A stretch of 64,000 nt of DNA from Raskinella chloraquaticus (SeqCode) (GTDB taxonomy: Bacteria; Pseudomonadota; Alphaproteobacteria; Rhizobiales; UBA4765), in contig DEZK01000016.1 of NCBI GenBank assembly GCA_002365175.1, forward strand, positions 26,063 through 90,062, written 5' to 3'. Within the stretch, counting starts at the first letter, position 1, and each line of letters starts with the position of its first letter. The position numbers and the translations under genes were made by a program. The notes below the pieces were generated by a model. It had not been told where the DNA came from. It ran no database searches and worked only from the letters and a program-made list of their open reading frames with translations. Positions 47,161-57,516 of the stretch are shown in pieces.

Positions 47161-47429
47161 GAAATAAATCCTAAAAACGTCTTTCCGAACGCCTGATTAA
47201 CGCTTTCATCACTGCCTATCAAAACCTCCGAAAATAGGGCTCAAGACCGTAGTCGAGTTAGCCTCTAAAGCACCATGATTAAGGGAGGCGGTCCCGGGAA
47301 ATTTCGTTTTTTGGGTCTTTCCCTTGTAAACAGTGAAAAACTTCTTTCTGTTCTCCAAGTTATTTTATCCCCTTCAGCCTTTCCCGACCCCTTCAGTCGC
47401 ATTACAATGTTTCAACTTGGAGTCAATAA
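47161..47429. other. AT-rich island-end region before the Rrf2 gene
   Basis: No gene seen. Composition is much more AT-rich than the purine cluster, and the Rrf2 regulator's promoter should lie here. No further TGTGTA repeats are present. Confidence 0.4.
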
Positions 47430-47906
47430 TTGATATCGCAACGTTCACGCTACGCCTTAAAGGCGCTCATTCATCTGGCACGATTGGGACCGGGCGCAGC
47501 ACGTTCAACTCGGCTCATAGCCCAAAATGAGCAGATTCCGGCTGCTTTCTTGGAGCAAATCATGCTTGATTTGAAACGGGCAGGCTTTGTTTCCAGCAAG
47601 CGCGGCAAGGAGGGAGGCTATCAGCTGGATAAACTCCCGGAAAAGCTGACGCTAGCTACCATCCTTCGGCAGATTGACGGGCCAGTGGCGCCACTGCCCT
47701 GCCTTTCACGCACAGCATATCGCCGCTGCGAGGACTGCGGCGATGAAGCTACCTGTGGGTTGCGCGCCATCCTTTCAGAAACCCACGAGGCGACGCTAGC
47801 CATTCTGGAAAAGCGGACTTTGGCAGAGGCTATTGCCAGGGCGGATCTAAATTCCAGCGAGCTTGGCGCCTTCGGACAGGATGTCTTCGCGGGGGCTTTC
47901 ATTTAA
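47430..47906 (+). CDS. Rrf2 family transcriptional regulator
   Basis: A 158-residue winged-helix regulator: SQRSRYALKALIHLARLG, the recognition part IAQNEQIPAAFLEQIMLDLK and the wing SSKRGKEGGYQL. Four cysteines in CLSRTAYRRCEDCGDEATC (spacings 8, 2 and 5) could hold a zinc ion or Fe-S cluster; the exact IscR/RirA spacing is not kept. It starts at a TTG with GGAG 8 nt upstream. Its place at the head of the sulfate genes suggests a CymR-like role controlling sulfur assimilation (inference). Confidence 0.88.
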   Translation: MISQRSRYALKALIHLARLGPGAARSTRLIAQNEQIPAAFLEQIMLDLKRAGFVSSKRGKEGGYQLDKLPEKLTLATILRQIDGPVAPLPCLSRTAYRRCEDCGDEATCGLRAILSETHEATLAILEKRTLAEAIARADLNSSELGAFGQDVFAGAFI

Positions 47907-48005
47907 GACAAACCGTCGAAATATCTCGTTTTTCCGAAAAAAATAACGCTACTTGATTTTCTGACTAATCCGGTCAAGATTATATGGATTGATCGGAGAT
48001 CTTAT

Positions 48006-49028
48006 ATGTCCATGCGCATCTTCCCCCGACTAGTCGCGATCGCCCTGACTGGCGTACTTGCTCTTGCATCCGGTGCCAAAGCCGAGATCAACCTACTCAA
48101 TGTCTCCTATGATCCGACCCGTGAGCTTTACAAGGCGATCAATGCGGCCTTCGGAGACATCTGGAGTAAAAGCTCTGGCGAAAAGGTCACGATCCGCGCC
48201 TCCCATGGCGGCTCGGGCTCACAGGCGCGTGCTGTCATTGACGGACTGAAGGCAGATGTAGTCACGCTGGCGCTCGCTCCCGACATTGATGCTATCGCCG
48301 CCAACTCGGGCAGGCTCCCTGCCGATTGGGCCAAGCGCCTGCCCAACAACTCAACGCCCTATACGTCGACCATCGTGTTCCTGGTGCGAAAGGGCAACCC
48401 GAAGGGGATCAAGGATTGGGACGATCTGGCCAAGCCTGGCGTCGGCGTGGTCACTCCCAACCCCAAGACGTCAGGCGGCGCGCGCTGGAATTATCTCGCC
48501 GCCTGGGGCCATGCGCAGCGCCGCTTTGCGGGCGATGATTCCAAGGTCCGCGCCTTTGTGAGGGCAATCTATAAGAACGCCCCGGTACTCGACACGGGCG
48601 CACGCGGCTCCACCATCACTTTCGCACAGCGCGGCGTGGGCGATGTGCTGATTGCTTGGGAGAACGAGGCCTTCCTAGCCTTCGACGAATTCGGTAAGGA
48701 CAAGTTCGAAATCATAGCGCCCCCCCTTTCGATCCTCGCTGAGCCCCCGGTGGCGCTGGTCGACGCAAATGTGGACGCCAACGGAACCCGTAAAGCGGCG
48801 CAGACCTATCTGGAGTTCCTCTACACGCCTACGGCCCAGAAGATCATCGCAAAGAACCATTATCGCCCGCGCGACGAAGCCGCTGCCGACCACTCCGATC
48901 TCGCACGTTTCCCCAAGCTCGAACTCCTCACCATCGATGCGCATTTTGGCGGCTGGGCCGCTGCGCAGAAGGCGCATTTCTCTGAGGGCGGAACCTTCGA
49001 CCAGATCTACGGAACGGGGGCGAAGTGA
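48006..49028 (+). CDS. sbp: Sulfate/thiosulfate-binding protein
   Basis: A 340-residue periplasmic binding protein with signal peptide ([20 protein letters not shown], cleavage after AKA near residue 26). Family signatures: [56 protein letters not shown] and WENEA. It hands sulfate to CysT/CysW. Its stop overlaps the GTG start of cysT. The 99-bp gap before it is AT-rich and probably carries the promoter. Confidence 0.94.
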   Translation: MSMRIFPRLVAIALTGVLALASGAKAEINLLNVSYDPTRELYKAINAAFGDIWSKSSGEKVTIRASHGGSGSQARAVIDGLKADVVTLALAPDIDAIAANSGRLPADWAKRLPNNSTPYTSTIVFLVRKGNPKGIKDWDDLAKPGVGVVTPNPKTSGGARWNYLAAWGHAQRRFAGDDSKVRAFVRAIYKNAPVLDTGARGSTITFAQRGVGDVLIAWENEAFLAFDEFGKDKFEIIAPPLSILAEPPVALVDANVDANGTRKAAQTYLEFLYTPTAQKIIAKNHYRPRDEAAADHSDLARFPKLELLTIDAHFGGWAAAQKAHFSEGGTFDQIYGTGAK

Positions 49029-49861
49029 GGACTGTTCTCCTCAAACCCTCTCCCCTGCCCGGCTTTACTCCCGCGCTAGGGGCGGCCCTACTCTGGCTCG
49101 GCCTGTTGGTGCTTATCCCGCTAGCGGCGCTGGTCTGGCGCGCTTCCGGGCTCGGCCTGTCTGGGATCCTTGCGATAGCCGGGCAACCGCGAGTGGCGGC
49201 GGCATTGAAACTGTCTTTCGGCCTCTCGCTGCTGGCGGCTGCGCTCAATGTGGTGCTGGGCGGCGTGGTCGCCTGGGTGTTGACGCGCTATGAATTTCCC
49301 GGTCGCCGCCTCCTCGATGCGGCGGTCGATCTGCCCTTCGCCTTGCCTACGGCCGTGGCAGGCATCGCTTTGACTGCGGTCTATGCGCCCAATGGCTGGA
49401 TCGGCGCTCCCCTCGACGCACTGGGGTTCAAGGTGGCATTTACACCGCTGGGTATTTTCATCGCGCTGGTCTTCATCGGCCTGCCCTTCATGGTGCGCAG
49501 CGTAGAGCCGGTGCTCTCGGAAGTGGAGCCCGAGATCGAGGAGGCCTCTGCAACGCTGGGCGCTTCGCGTCTGCGCACCATCTTTCAGGTGGTGTTGCCG
49601 CCTCTGGTTCCCGCCTTCCTGACCGGCTTTGCTCTGGCGCTGGCCCGCGCGGTCGGAGAATATGGCTCCGTGGTCTTCATTTCAGGCAACATACCCTTCG
49701 TCTCGGAGATCGCACCTCTCTTGATCGTGGTGCGCCTCGAGGAGTTTGATGAGGCGGGCGCGACGGCGGTGGCTACCATCATGCTCGCTCTGTCTTTCGC
49801 GATCTTGCTGATAATCAATCTCGTCCAGGCCCATGTGCGTCGGAGGACAGGACATGATTGA
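49025..49861 (+). CDS. cysT: Sulfate ABC transporter permease CysT
   Basis: A 278-residue inner-membrane permease with six membrane segments and the EAA loop [20 protein letters not shown]. It starts at a GTG overlapping the sbp stop (GTGA) and overlaps cysW by 8 bp, so the four transporter genes are translated as a block. [20 protein letters not shown] is typical of CysT/CysU. Confidence 0.95.
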   Translation: MRTVLLKPSPLPGFTPALGAALLWLGLLVLIPLAALVWRASGLGLSGILAIAGQPRVAAALKLSFGLSLLAAALNVVLGGVVAWVLTRYEFPGRRLLDAAVDLPFALPTAVAGIALTAVYAPNGWIGAPLDALGFKVAFTPLGIFIALVFIGLPFMVRSVEPVLSEVEPEIEEASATLGASRLRTIFQVVLPPLVPAFLTGFALALARAVGEYGSVVFISGNIPFVSEIAPLLIVVRLEEFDEAGATAVATIMLALSFAILLIINLVQAHVRRRTGHD

Positions 49862-50738
49862 TCTTCCCTTGCCCGAGACACCCCTGCGCATCCAGCGCGA
49901 CCGCGATGCGCTTGCGGAAGCTCCAGCGCTGCGGCGTACGTTGATCGGATTTGCGGTGACGGTCCTGACGCTTTTTCTGTTCTTGCCACTGGCGACGGTT
50001 TTTATCGAAGCCTTCGGCAAAGGCGTCGCCGGTTTCCTCAACGCCTTGAGCGACGCTGAAGTGCAATCCTCCATAAAACTCACGCTGATCGTCGCCACCA
50101 TCTGCGTGCCCATCAACACGGCCTTTGGCATCGCAGCTGCCTGGGCTGTGGCTCGCTTTGAGTTTACTGGCAAGAGCGCATTGGTGACGTTCATTGATCT
50201 ACCCTTTTCGGTCTCGCCGGTCATCGCGGGGCTGTGCTGCGTTTTGCTCTTCGGCGCGCGCGGTTTGCTGGGACCGCAGCTTGCGTCTTATGGAGTTGAG
50301 GTGATCTTCGCTATTCCCGGCATCGTACTGGCGACACTTTTTGTTACCTTTCCGTTTGTCGCACGCGAACTCATTCCCCTCATGCAGCAACAGGGGAGTG
50401 ATGACGAACAGGCGGCGCTGACTTTGGGCGCATCGGGCTGGCGCATGTTTCTCACGGTCACGCTACCCAATGTCAAATGGGGCCTTCTCTATGGGGTGCT
50501 ACTTTGCAACGCGCGCGCCATGGGTGAATTCGGCGCAGTCGCGGTTGTTTCCGGACGTATACGCGGCGGCACTAGCACCATGCCGTTGCAGGTGGAGGCG
50601 CTCTACAATGATTACAACATGGTTGGCGCTTTCGCCGTTGCTTCTTTGCTGGCCTTACTGGCGCTCATCACACTCATAGTAAAAACCTTCCTCGAATGGC
50701 GCTTTACCGGTGAACTCGCCCTGCGCCGCAGAACCTGA
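49854..50738 (+). CDS. cysW: Sulfate ABC transporter permease CysW
   Basis: Second permease, 294 residues, starting at an ATG inside the end of cysT. Family features: FALPLATVFIEAFGKGV-type first segment, DLPFSVSPVIAGLCCVLLFG and the EAA loop DEQAALTLGASGWRMFLTVT, then GAVAVVSGRIRGGTSTMPLQ, characteristic of CysW. Partner of CysT and CysA. Confidence 0.95.
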   Translation: MIDLPLPETPLRIQRDRDALAEAPALRRTLIGFAVTVLTLFLFLPLATVFIEAFGKGVAGFLNALSDAEVQSSIKLTLIVATICVPINTAFGIAAAWAVARFEFTGKSALVTFIDLPFSVSPVIAGLCCVLLFGARGLLGPQLASYGVEVIFAIPGIVLATLFVTFPFVARELIPLMQQQGSDDEQAALTLGASGWRMFLTVTLPNVKWGLLYGVLLCNARAMGEFGAVAVVSGRIRGGTSTMPLQVEALYNDYNMVGAFAVASLLALLALITLIVKTFLEWRFTGELALRRRT

Positions 50739-50745
50739 GGTCATG

Positions 50746-51819
50746 ATGGACATCACTATTCGAAGATTGCAAAAAACCTTCGGTGCATCGCCTGCCTTGC
50801 ATGGGGTGGATCTCGACATTCGCTCCGGCGAATTGATCGGACTGCTAGGGCCATCAGGCTCGGGCAAAACGACCTTGCTGCGCGCCATCGCAGGACTTGA
50901 GAGGCCGTCGGCGGGACAAATTTTTTTCGGTGGGCAGAACGCCTCGATGTTCAGCGTTCAGGAACGCCGCGTCGGTTTCGTTTTTCAGAACTACGCACTG
51001 TTCCGCCATATGAACGTAGCTGAAAATATCAGCTACGGAATGCGCGTACGTCCGCGTGCAACGCGCCCTTCACCCCAACAGATCAAGCAACGCGTTGGCG
51101 AATTACTTGATCTAGTTCAGCTAACCGGTCTTGAGGTCCGCTTTCCCGGGCAACTTTCGGGCGGTCAGCGTCAGCGTGTGGCCCTAGCGCGAGCCCTTGC
51201 GGTTGACCCGCGCGTATTATTGCTCGATGAGCCTTTCGGCGCTCTCGACGCGCGGGTGCGCAAGGATCTACGTGTTTGGTTGCGGGACCTGCACAAGCGG
51301 ACCGGGCACACGACCATCTTCGTCACCCACGATCAGGACGAGGCGCTGGAAATGTCGGACCGCGTGGCCATCCTCAATCGGGGAGCTTTGGAGCAGATCG
51401 GCGCGCCCGATGAGATCTACAATGCGCCCGCCACGCCTTTCATCTTTCAGTTCATTGGCGACGCAAACCGCGTACCCCTAAACATCGCAAACGGACAAGC
51501 GCGCCTCGGGGCAGCCAAACTCGGGAGGGTTTCAATAGGTCTTGAAGGTGCGGCGGAGCTTTTCTTCCGGCCTGAAGACGCAGTGATCGATGAGGCTGCA
51601 GGATTGCTCAGCGGCGAGATCACAGCCCTTCGCAGGCAAGGCGCCAAACGGCGCGCTGACGTCCGGCTCGATCAAACCGGCGCGATGATCGAAGTCGATC
51701 TGCCCTATGGCGCGATTGTCTATCCATCGCAAAGGGTTGGACTGCGGCTAGAACGCATGGGCCTTTTTGCGAACGGCCGCCGCGTCAGCTTTCTGGATGA
51801 GGCGCATCGCGTGGCTTGA
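50746..51819 (+). CDS. cysA: Sulfate ABC transporter ATP-binding protein CysA
   Basis: A 357-residue ATPase: Walker A GPSGSGKT at residues 35-42, Q-loop FVFQNYALFRHM, signature LSGGQRQRVALARALA, Walker B VLLLDEPFGALD and the H-loop FVTHDQDE. A C-terminal TOBE-type domain follows residue 240. GAGG is 6 nt before the ATG at 50746. End of the sbp-cysTWA operon, convergent with cysN. Confidence 0.96.
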   Translation: MDITIRRLQKTFGASPALHGVDLDIRSGELIGLLGPSGSGKTTLLRAIAGLERPSAGQIFFGGQNASMFSVQERRVGFVFQNYALFRHMNVAENISYGMRVRPRATRPSPQQIKQRVGELLDLVQLTGLEVRFPGQLSGGQRQRVALARALAVDPRVLLLDEPFGALDARVRKDLRVWLRDLHKRTGHTTIFVTHDQDEALEMSDRVAILNRGALEQIGAPDEIYNAPATPFIFQFIGDANRVPLNIANGQARLGAAKLGRVSIGLEGAAELFFRPEDAVIDEAAGLLSGEITALRRQGAKRRADVRLDQTGAMIEVDLPYGAIVYPSQRVGLRLERMGLFANGRRVSFLDEAHRVA

Positions 51820-51885
51820 TCTTATATTCGATACAGGAGTTGCCCATAGTTGCGGATGATACTTTCCTCTCAAGGATCTATGCAC

Positions 51886-53445
51886 TTAGATCCCCGCGCC
51901 GCTTTCGTTGCCATCATCTAGGCCGCCTTCCACGCGGGCGCGTGTCCTCGACCGCAGTTCGGCTATGAGCGGGCGCAGAATGACGTCCGTCGTAAGGACG
52001 GCCCCCGCCGCCCATTGATTGCCCGTCAGGACATAGACCCCCGACGACAAGGCCACCGATAGAGCGATGTCGCTGGCGTCCATGCGGGTGGCGATGCGCG
52101 CAAGGAAGCTCGGCTCAACAGCGGGGGCTATGTTGAACTCAGCGGCAGTTGGGACTGCGGGTTCAATCACGCCAAGGGCCGCCGTGTGATTGGTCAACCG
52201 GTCGATGAGAATGAAAGCGCCGAGCTCCCTGTCCTTCCGATAGTCCGCCATAACGAGGGGCTTGTCGCAGGCCAGCGAGACGAGGCCGATCTGGTTCATG
52301 GTCAGCATCTGCGTGGGGCGGGGCAGGAAGCTCTCCACATCGATCTGGTGATGCAGCGCCGCGATGCGGGCGTTGGCGGTCCCGGTCGCGAGCTGGATGA
52401 TATAATCACGCCCCGGCGCCAGCGGCGCATCAATCATCCAGAGGAGGCGCGCATCCATGTTGCGGCGGGGCTTGAGATGGTGCGGCGTGGAGGCCAGCAC
52501 ATCGCCGCGCGACACGTCGATTTCGTCGGTCAGGGTAAGCGTCACCGCCTCGCCTGCGATTGCTTGCGCGCGCTCGCCATCTGGCCCGATGATGCGGGCC
52601 ACTTTGCTGCGCCGAGCACCCGGCAACGCCACGATCTCGTCGCCGCGCTTGATTTCGCCTGAGGCGATGGTTCCCGCATAGCCGCGAAAGTCGAGATCGG
52701 GACGGTTGACCCATTGCACAGGCATGGCGAAGACGGTTTCCGCGCTCGCGGACACGGGCTCCACGGTCTCAAGATGGGCCAGCAGGCTGGGACCGCGATA
52801 CCAGGGGGTGCGCTGGGAATGGATCGCGATATTGTCGCCATCGCGCGCCGACAACGGGATTGCCACTACATGGGCGAAGCCGAGGCCAGCCGTCAGTTCG
52901 CGATAGGCCTCGACGATGGTGTTGAACACATCCTCGTCGAAGCCCACCAGATCCATCTTGTTCACGGCGAGCACGATATCGCGCACGCCCAACATCGAAA
53001 CAATGAAGGAATGTCGGCGCGTTTGCGGCAGGATGCCCTTGCGCGCATCAATCAGAATGATCGCGAGTTCAGCGGTCGAGGCGCCAGTGGCCATGTTGCG
53101 CGTATATTGCTCATGGCCGGGCGTGTCGGCCACGATAAAGGCGCGCTTGTTCGAGCCGAAATAGCGATAGGCGACATCGATGGTGATGCCCTGTTCGCGC
53201 TCCGCCGAAAGCCCATCCAGCAGCAGGGCGAAATCGAGATTGGCGCCCTGGGTGCCAAATTTTTTGCTATCGCGTTCCAGAGCTTCGAGCTGGTCTTCGA
53301 AGATGCTGTTGGTGTCGTAGAGCATACGGCCGATGAGGGTCGATTTGCCATCATCCACCGAGCCGCAGGTAAAGAAGCGCAGCAGGGATTGCGCGCGCGG
53401 TGCGAGCATCGAGTCCCGATCTGTCGCAGGAAGCGCGCCGTGCAT
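51886..53445 (-). CDS. cysN: Sulfate adenylyltransferase subunit 1 (GTPase)
   Basis: A 519-residue EF-Tu-like GTPase that powers APS formation by CysD. G1 loop GSVDDGKST at residues 28-36, G3 DTPGHEQY and G4 NKMDL are present. There is no fused APS kinase (CysC) domain, and none is needed if CysH reduces APS directly. Its ATG overlaps the cysD stop, so both are made in equal amounts. The last 40 residues (RPLIAELRSRTRARVEGGLD) are charged and variable. Confidence 0.95.
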   Translation of the reverse strand: MHGALPATDRDSMLAPRAQSLLRFFTCGSVDDGKSTLIGRMLYDTNSIFEDQLEALERDSKKFGTQGANLDFALLLDGLSAEREQGITIDVAYRYFGSNKRAFIVADTPGHEQYTRNMATGASTAELAIILIDARKGILPQTRRHSFIVSMLGVRDIVLAVNKMDLVGFDEDVFNTIVEAYRELTAGLGFAHVVAIPLSARDGDNIAIHSQRTPWYRGPSLLAHLETVEPVSASAETVFAMPVQWVNRPDLDFRGYAGTIASGEIKRGDEIVALPGARRSKVARIIGPDGERAQAIAGEAVTLTLTDEIDVSRGDVLASTPHHLKPRRNMDARLLWMIDAPLAPGRDYIIQLATGTANARIAALHHQIDVESFLPRPTQMLTMNQIGLVSLACDKPLVMADYRKDRELGAFILIDRLTNHTAALGVIEPAVPTAAEFNIAPAVEPSFLARIATRMDASDIALSVALSSGVYVLTGNQWAAGAVLTTDVILRPLIAELRSRTRARVEGGLDDGNESGAGI

Positions 53446-54344
53446 CAGAAATATCCTTCCTGCTTCTTGGCTTCCATGGACCCGGAGCCATCATGGTCGA
53501 TCATGCGGCCCTGACGCTCGGAACTGCGCGAGGCGCGCATCTCCGCGATGATCTCCGGCAGCGTCGCGGCGGTGCTCTCCACCGCGCCCGTGAGGGGATA
53601 GCAACCCAATGTGCGGAAGCGCACCATTCGAATCTGCGCCTCTTCACCCGGCAATAATGGCAGGCGCTCGTCATCGCGCATGATGAGCGCGCCATCACGC
53701 TCCACGACTGGCCGGGGCGCGGCGAAATAGAGGGGAACGACGGGGATATTCTCTTGAAGAATGTAGTCCCACACATCCGCCTCGGTCCAGTTGGATAGGG
53801 GAAACACGCGGAAGCTTTCGCCCGGCCGCTTGCGGGTGTTGTAGAGGCGCCAAGGCTCCGGGCGCTGGTTCTTGGGGTCCCAGCGATGCTCCGCCGAGCG
53901 CAGGGAAAAAACGCGCTCTTTAGCGCGGGATTTCTCCTCATCGCGTCGCGCGCCGCCAAAGGCTGCGTCGAATTTGTAGAGGTCTAGCGCCTGCTTGAGC
54001 CCCTGCGTCTTCATAACATCCGTATGTAGCCGCGAGCCCGACACTATGGGGCTGATCCCGGCGCGCACACCCTCCTGATTGATATGCACGATGAGGTCGA
54101 CGCCCAGCTCCTTCGCGCGTTGGTCGCGAAAGGCGATCATCTCGCGGAACTTCCAGGTGGTGTCCACATGTAGCAGCGGGAAGGGCGGGTTGGCAGGGTA
54201 GAAGGCCTTCATCGCCAGATGCAGCAGCACGGCGGAATCCTTACCGATGGAATAGAGGATCACCGGTCGCTCGCAGGTGGCGGCCACCTCCCGGAAGATA
54301 TGAATGCTCTCGGCCTCCAGCTTGCGCAGATGCTCGAGGCTCAT
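53445..54344 (-). CDS. cysD: Sulfate adenylyltransferase subunit 2
   Basis: A 299-residue ATP pyrophosphatase-type enzyme that joins sulfate and ATP to APS with CysN. Signatures: [20 protein letters not shown], the nucleotide loop [15 protein letters not shown], and [25 protein letters not shown] 8 nt before the ATG at 54344 sets the start. It overlaps cysH upstream (ATGA) and cysN downstream. Confidence 0.96.
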   Translation of the reverse strand: MSLEHLRKLEAESIHIFREVAATCERPVILYSIGKDSAVLLHLAMKAFYPANPPFPLLHVDTTWKFREMIAFRDQRAKELGVDLIVHINQEGVRAGISPIVSGSRLHTDVMKTQGLKQALDLYKFDAAFGGARRDEEKSRAKERVFSLRSAEHRWDPKNQRPEPWRLYNTRKRPGESFRVFPLSNWTEADVWDYILQENIPVVPLYFAAPRPVVERDGALIMRDDERLPLLPGEEAQIRMVRFRTLGCYPLTGAVESTAATLPEIIAEMRASRSSERQGRMIDHDGSGSMEAKKQEGYF

Positions 54345-55087
54345 GCGGGTACTCCTGCACGGGAAAGGCGACCATCGGGCCCCAAATGCAGGCCACATTC
54401 CTTCTTGGCCTCACTCTCCCACCACCATCGGCCTGCGCGCTCGGGCTCACCTTCAGCGACTGCGCGGGTGCAGGGAGCGCAACCAATAGAGAGGAAGCCC
54501 TGCGCATGGAGCGAATTTACCGGCACATTATTGGCTTTGGTGAAAGCGACCGCATCGGCGCGGGTCCAGTCGAAAATGGGGTTCAATTTGACGAGCCCAC
54601 GCTCCTCGTCAAAGCTGACGAAGGAGAGCGCCTGGCGATGATCGGACTGGTCGGCGCGAAGGCCCGTCACCCAGCCTTGCGCACCTGACAGCGCCCGTTC
54701 CAAGGGCTCAAGCTTGCGGGTCTCGCAGCAAGCCTTCCGGGCCCCCATGGAACCATAGAACCCGTTCACCCCCTGGGCCGCCGTCAGTGCCTCTACCGCG
54801 CTGGTCTGGGGCGAGAAACTTTGCACCTTGATACCAAAAAGGGCCTCGGTCTGCGCCCAGACCTCATAGGTCTGGGGAAACATGCGGCCAGTGTCGAGCG
54901 TAGCGAAGGCTATTTTGATGCCTGCGGTAGCAATTATGTGCGTGATCGCCTGGTCCTCGATGCCGAAGCTGGTGGTGAAGACCACGGGGCCGAGTATTGC
55001 AGTGCGTAAGGCCTGAATGCGTTCCAGTGCGCTCTGGTCTGCCGCCTGCTCATTTAGCAGAGCAACCATGTCGCTGGACACTTTCAT
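54341..55087 (-). CDS. cysH: Adenylyl-sulfate (APS) reductase
   Basis: A 248-residue thiol-dependent reductase that turns APS into sulfite. The two cysteine pairs that bind a 4Fe-4S cluster are present ([10 protein letters not shown] and IGCAPCTRA) and the catalytic cysteine is in KKECGLH near the end, so this is the APS-reducing type and not the cluster-free PAPS reductase. GGAAGG 7 nt before the ATG at 55087 favours this start. First gene of cysH-cysD-cysN. No sulfite reductase or siroheme gene is on the island. Confidence 0.95.
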   Translation of the reverse strand: MKVSSDMVALLNEQAADQSALERIQALRTAILGPVVFTTSFGIEDQAITHIIATAGIKIAFATLDTGRMFPQTYEVWAQTEALFGIKVQSFSPQTSAVEALTAAQGVNGFYGSMGARKACCETRKLEPLERALSGAQGWVTGLRADQSDHRQALSFVSFDEERGLVKLNPIFDWTRADAVAFTKANNVPVNSLHAQGFLSIGCAPCTRAVAEGEPERAGRWWWESEAKKECGLHLGPDGRLSRAGVPA

Positions 55088-55131
55088 CATAGAACCTTCC
55101 AAACCCTTCGGGATAACCAATCTATAAACAC

Positions 55132-55189
55132 AATAAACACATGCCTCAAGTGTTTTCTTTTAAAATTACCATTTTCATATGTGTTTATT
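55132..55189. promoter_or_regulatory. Inverted repeat upstream of cysHDN
   Basis: AATAAACACAT at 55132-55142 and ATGTGTTTATT at 55179-55189 are perfect inverted copies, with centres 47 bp apart; a partial tandem copy (ATAAACAC) lies just before the first. They sit 45-100 bp upstream of the cysH start in AT-rich DNA, a plausible operator pair for the Rrf2 regulator or another factor. Confidence 0.5.
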
Positions 55190-55674
55190 TTGGGCAGCGA
55201 CTACTGTTAAGCTGAACGATAGTTTTTATATCCGGTCACTCTTCGAATCCCCGCCTCCAATTTATGAGGACCCGCAATACCAATTCAGAGCGGCAGAAAA
55301 GTAACTCCCTAATAAAACGGACAGCTCTCTTCATGTGCACTGTATTATACCAACGGCTGAGCACTCTAACCCACATGCGCTTATTCGCGCATCTCGACGG
55401 ATCTAATCGTGCATGTAGGCAGAACCGAATAACCCTTGGCATTAGATTACCTAGAACGATTTACCTACCTAGCAACTCCCTTAAATTGGAGTTCAGCGTA
55501 TTCCTTGCGCAAAAACCTCATGAAGCTTTTAAATTAGCTAACAATGGATAAAACTGGCCTCGCAGGCACAAAGGAAAATAATTGGTAGATGCTCTACGAT
55601 AGAAATAGGAGGCTGGCATCTCAGCCAGCCTCGCGATCCATTTCATTTTAACGTACTGCCACTAATTGGCCAGA
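55190..55674. other. AT-rich region without a supported gene
   Basis: Open frames at 55236-55442 (minus) and 55264-55551 (plus) have no ribosome sites and no similarity I recognise. AGGCTGGCATCTCAGCCAGCCT at 55610-55631 is an inverted repeat that may terminate the binding-protein fragment's transcript. Confidence 0.4.
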
Positions 55675-56365
55675 TCACTCGGCGATGCGGATATCCACGA
55701 GCTTGTCGAAAGTGCTTTCGGATTTGATTAGGCCCCATTCCACCATCCAGTCATGGGTGCGCTGGAATTCTGCGGGCGCATAGGGCTCGGGGTAGTTGTA
55801 ACGCAGGCGCGGCAAATGCAGGTCAGCGGCGGTCAGGCCATATTCCGCAGGCACTTCATTGACGAGGTGATGCAGCCAGGGCGTGATGTCCTGATTGATC
55901 TTGTCGACGGCCTTGATATGGGCGCGATGCAAGCCGGTGAAAATCTCTGCATCGACGGACGTGTCGGCGACTTCGAGGCCATTGTAATAGGCCTCGCTGA
56001 TCACCTTCATGCCCAGTTTTTCCGCCAGTGAAATCCACGGCTCCATCACGGCGGCGGCCTTCACCGTGCCGTCCAGAACCGCTTTGAAGCGCTGGTTGGG
56101 AACGCCGATGTGAACGGTCTTGACCTCATCCTTGGTCATGAAGCCCGCGAGCATGCCCAGCGTGATATAGTGCGAGCCCGCATGAAAATTCACGGCGACT
56201 TCGACGCCCGCGAGATCCTGTGGCACATTGTAGGGCGAGTCCTTGCGCACGATGATGGCCTGGGTGGAGACCGCCGCGCGCTTGGTGATGACCTTGGCGC
56301 CCGCACAGGTATCCTGCGTACGGCGCATCTGGCCCCATTCGCAGGCGTGATAGACGTAGATAACT
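55675..56365 (-). pseudogene. ABC substrate-binding protein fragment (SsuA/NrtA/TauA type), 5' end missing
   Basis: The frame encodes the last two-thirds of a nitrate/sulfonate/taurine-type binding protein: EVIYVYHACEWGQMRRTQDT, AAVSTQAIIVRKDSPYNVPQ and AVMEPWISLAEKLGMKVISE, ending KLVDIRIAE. The first third, with signal peptide and first lobe, is absent: homology begins near 56365 without a start codon, and the frame upstream closes at a TAG near 56398. The first in-frame ATG (56328) would give 217 residues without an export signal, so no working protein is expected. Confidence 0.8.
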
Positions 56366-56622
56366 TCCCTTTCAAGATTCCTGACAGCCTTCCAGCCCTA
56401 CCAATCAAGTTATTGTGTCTCTTGATATGCGCCCTGGTCCCTTTTTTCCTTGCAAGCTTTGTACACCGCCTAGTCCTGAACAAGCTGATGACTGCGCCCA
56501 GATAGCTGAGACAGTCCCTCGGCAGTCAGTATGACAGGATCGATCAAGATCAAGATAAAAATTGAAGACGTCAAGGGATTGATGTCGCAGATCAACCTTT
56601 TGTCAATGTGTTTTTTTGCCTC

Positions 56623-57114
56623 TTACCTCAATTTGTCAGCGTTCACATTTATTCCAGACCATTTCCATATGGTATCGTTTTTCAGGAACTTCAGTCTGTA
56701 GGCGACCTTGATATTGGCCGTTTTGAATACACCAGCGAGCACCAGCGCTCCATCAGCGTCAAACTTTGCATCCTCATAAGAGTCGTAGTCTTCATACACG
56801 ATCTCTTCAAAGAACAATCGGTTTGTTCGAAAGGGTTTAAATGCTTCGAAAAGCTGTTCGACAGATAGTTGGGCTTGAACTTCTCTTGACGCTTTTGCGT
56901 GTAGGACGCTGTAATTCCCTGTCATATTTGCATCGTTGAAGGTCATTAGCGTCGTGCGAATGAGGATTTCCTGCTCATCATCTGACGGGACAGACGCGGC
57001 ATTGGCAGGTGCAAGAGCGATCATGATCATGATCGCTGTGATCATCGTCATGGACATCGTTCTGAGACCGACCAGCAACTTCGCCGCTTTGGCTGCAATC
57101 CACATTGACCTCAT
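56623..57114 (-). CDS. Exported protein of unknown function
   Basis: A 163-residue protein with an N-terminal export signal rich in Met and Ile (ITAIMIMIALAPANA, cleaved near residue 40). The mature part looks like a small NTF2-like fold: DDEQEILIRTTLMTFNDANM and VEQLFEAFKPFR, ending KNDTIWKWSGINV. No family name can be given. Same strand as the HD-domain gene further right; island cargo. Confidence 0.7.
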   Translation of the reverse strand: MRSMWIAAKAAKLLVGLRTMSMTMITAIMIMIALAPANAASVPSDDEQEILIRTTLMTFNDANMTGNYSVLHAKASREVQAQLSVEQLFEAFKPFRTNRLFFEEIVYEDYDSYEDAKFDADGALVLAGVFKTANIKVAYRLKFLKNDTIWKWSGINVNADKLR

Positions 57115-57267
57115 GGCTATTTTCCTCGCTCTTTATCCCAGGTTCTCAAGGTAGCATGGACAGCCGACTTGGCAATCTGCGTAGTCATCGCTCAGACAGG
57201 GATGGGTTAGTGCTGTGAGCCGATCTTTTCGGCGCTACGCGATGACGATCAAAGCTGCCCCAGCCTG

Positions 57268-57501
57268 CTAATACAGTTGGGAGGCGAGCATAACCGCGAC
57301 AGCTATTAGCAGGAAAAGCAATAATGCCGTGACGCCATGAAGAAATTTATCAAGCCATTGCGGTCGGTATCTTGTTGTATCGTTCAAGTCAGGCTTTGAA
57401 TGCTGATATAGTTCATAAGCTGCGTAAACGAAGACCGCGCCCAGAACGGCGTTAATCGCAAGGAGGACCGTCAGGGACAGTGTCTGTGATATCCACCACA
57501 T
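57268..57501 (-). CDS. Small two-segment membrane protein
   Basis: A 77-residue protein with two hydrophobic segments (LTVLLAINAVLGAVFVYAA and GVTALLLFLLIAVAVMLA) joined by a short polar loop. It starts 15 bp after the HD-domain gene stop, so it is probably in the same operon. Function unknown; it could be a membrane partner of the HD protein. Confidence 0.6.
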   Translation of the reverse strand: MWWISQTLSLTVLLAINAVLGAVFVYAAYELYQHSKPDLNDTTRYRPQWLDKFLHGVTALLLFLLIAVAVMLASQLY

Positions 57502-57516
57502 AAAGTGCCGCCAATT

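Noticed and set aside
55264..55551. 95-codon plus-strand frame in the AT-rich region beside cysH
   Set aside because: Low-complexity composition, no ribosome site, and an equally long frame on the other strand.
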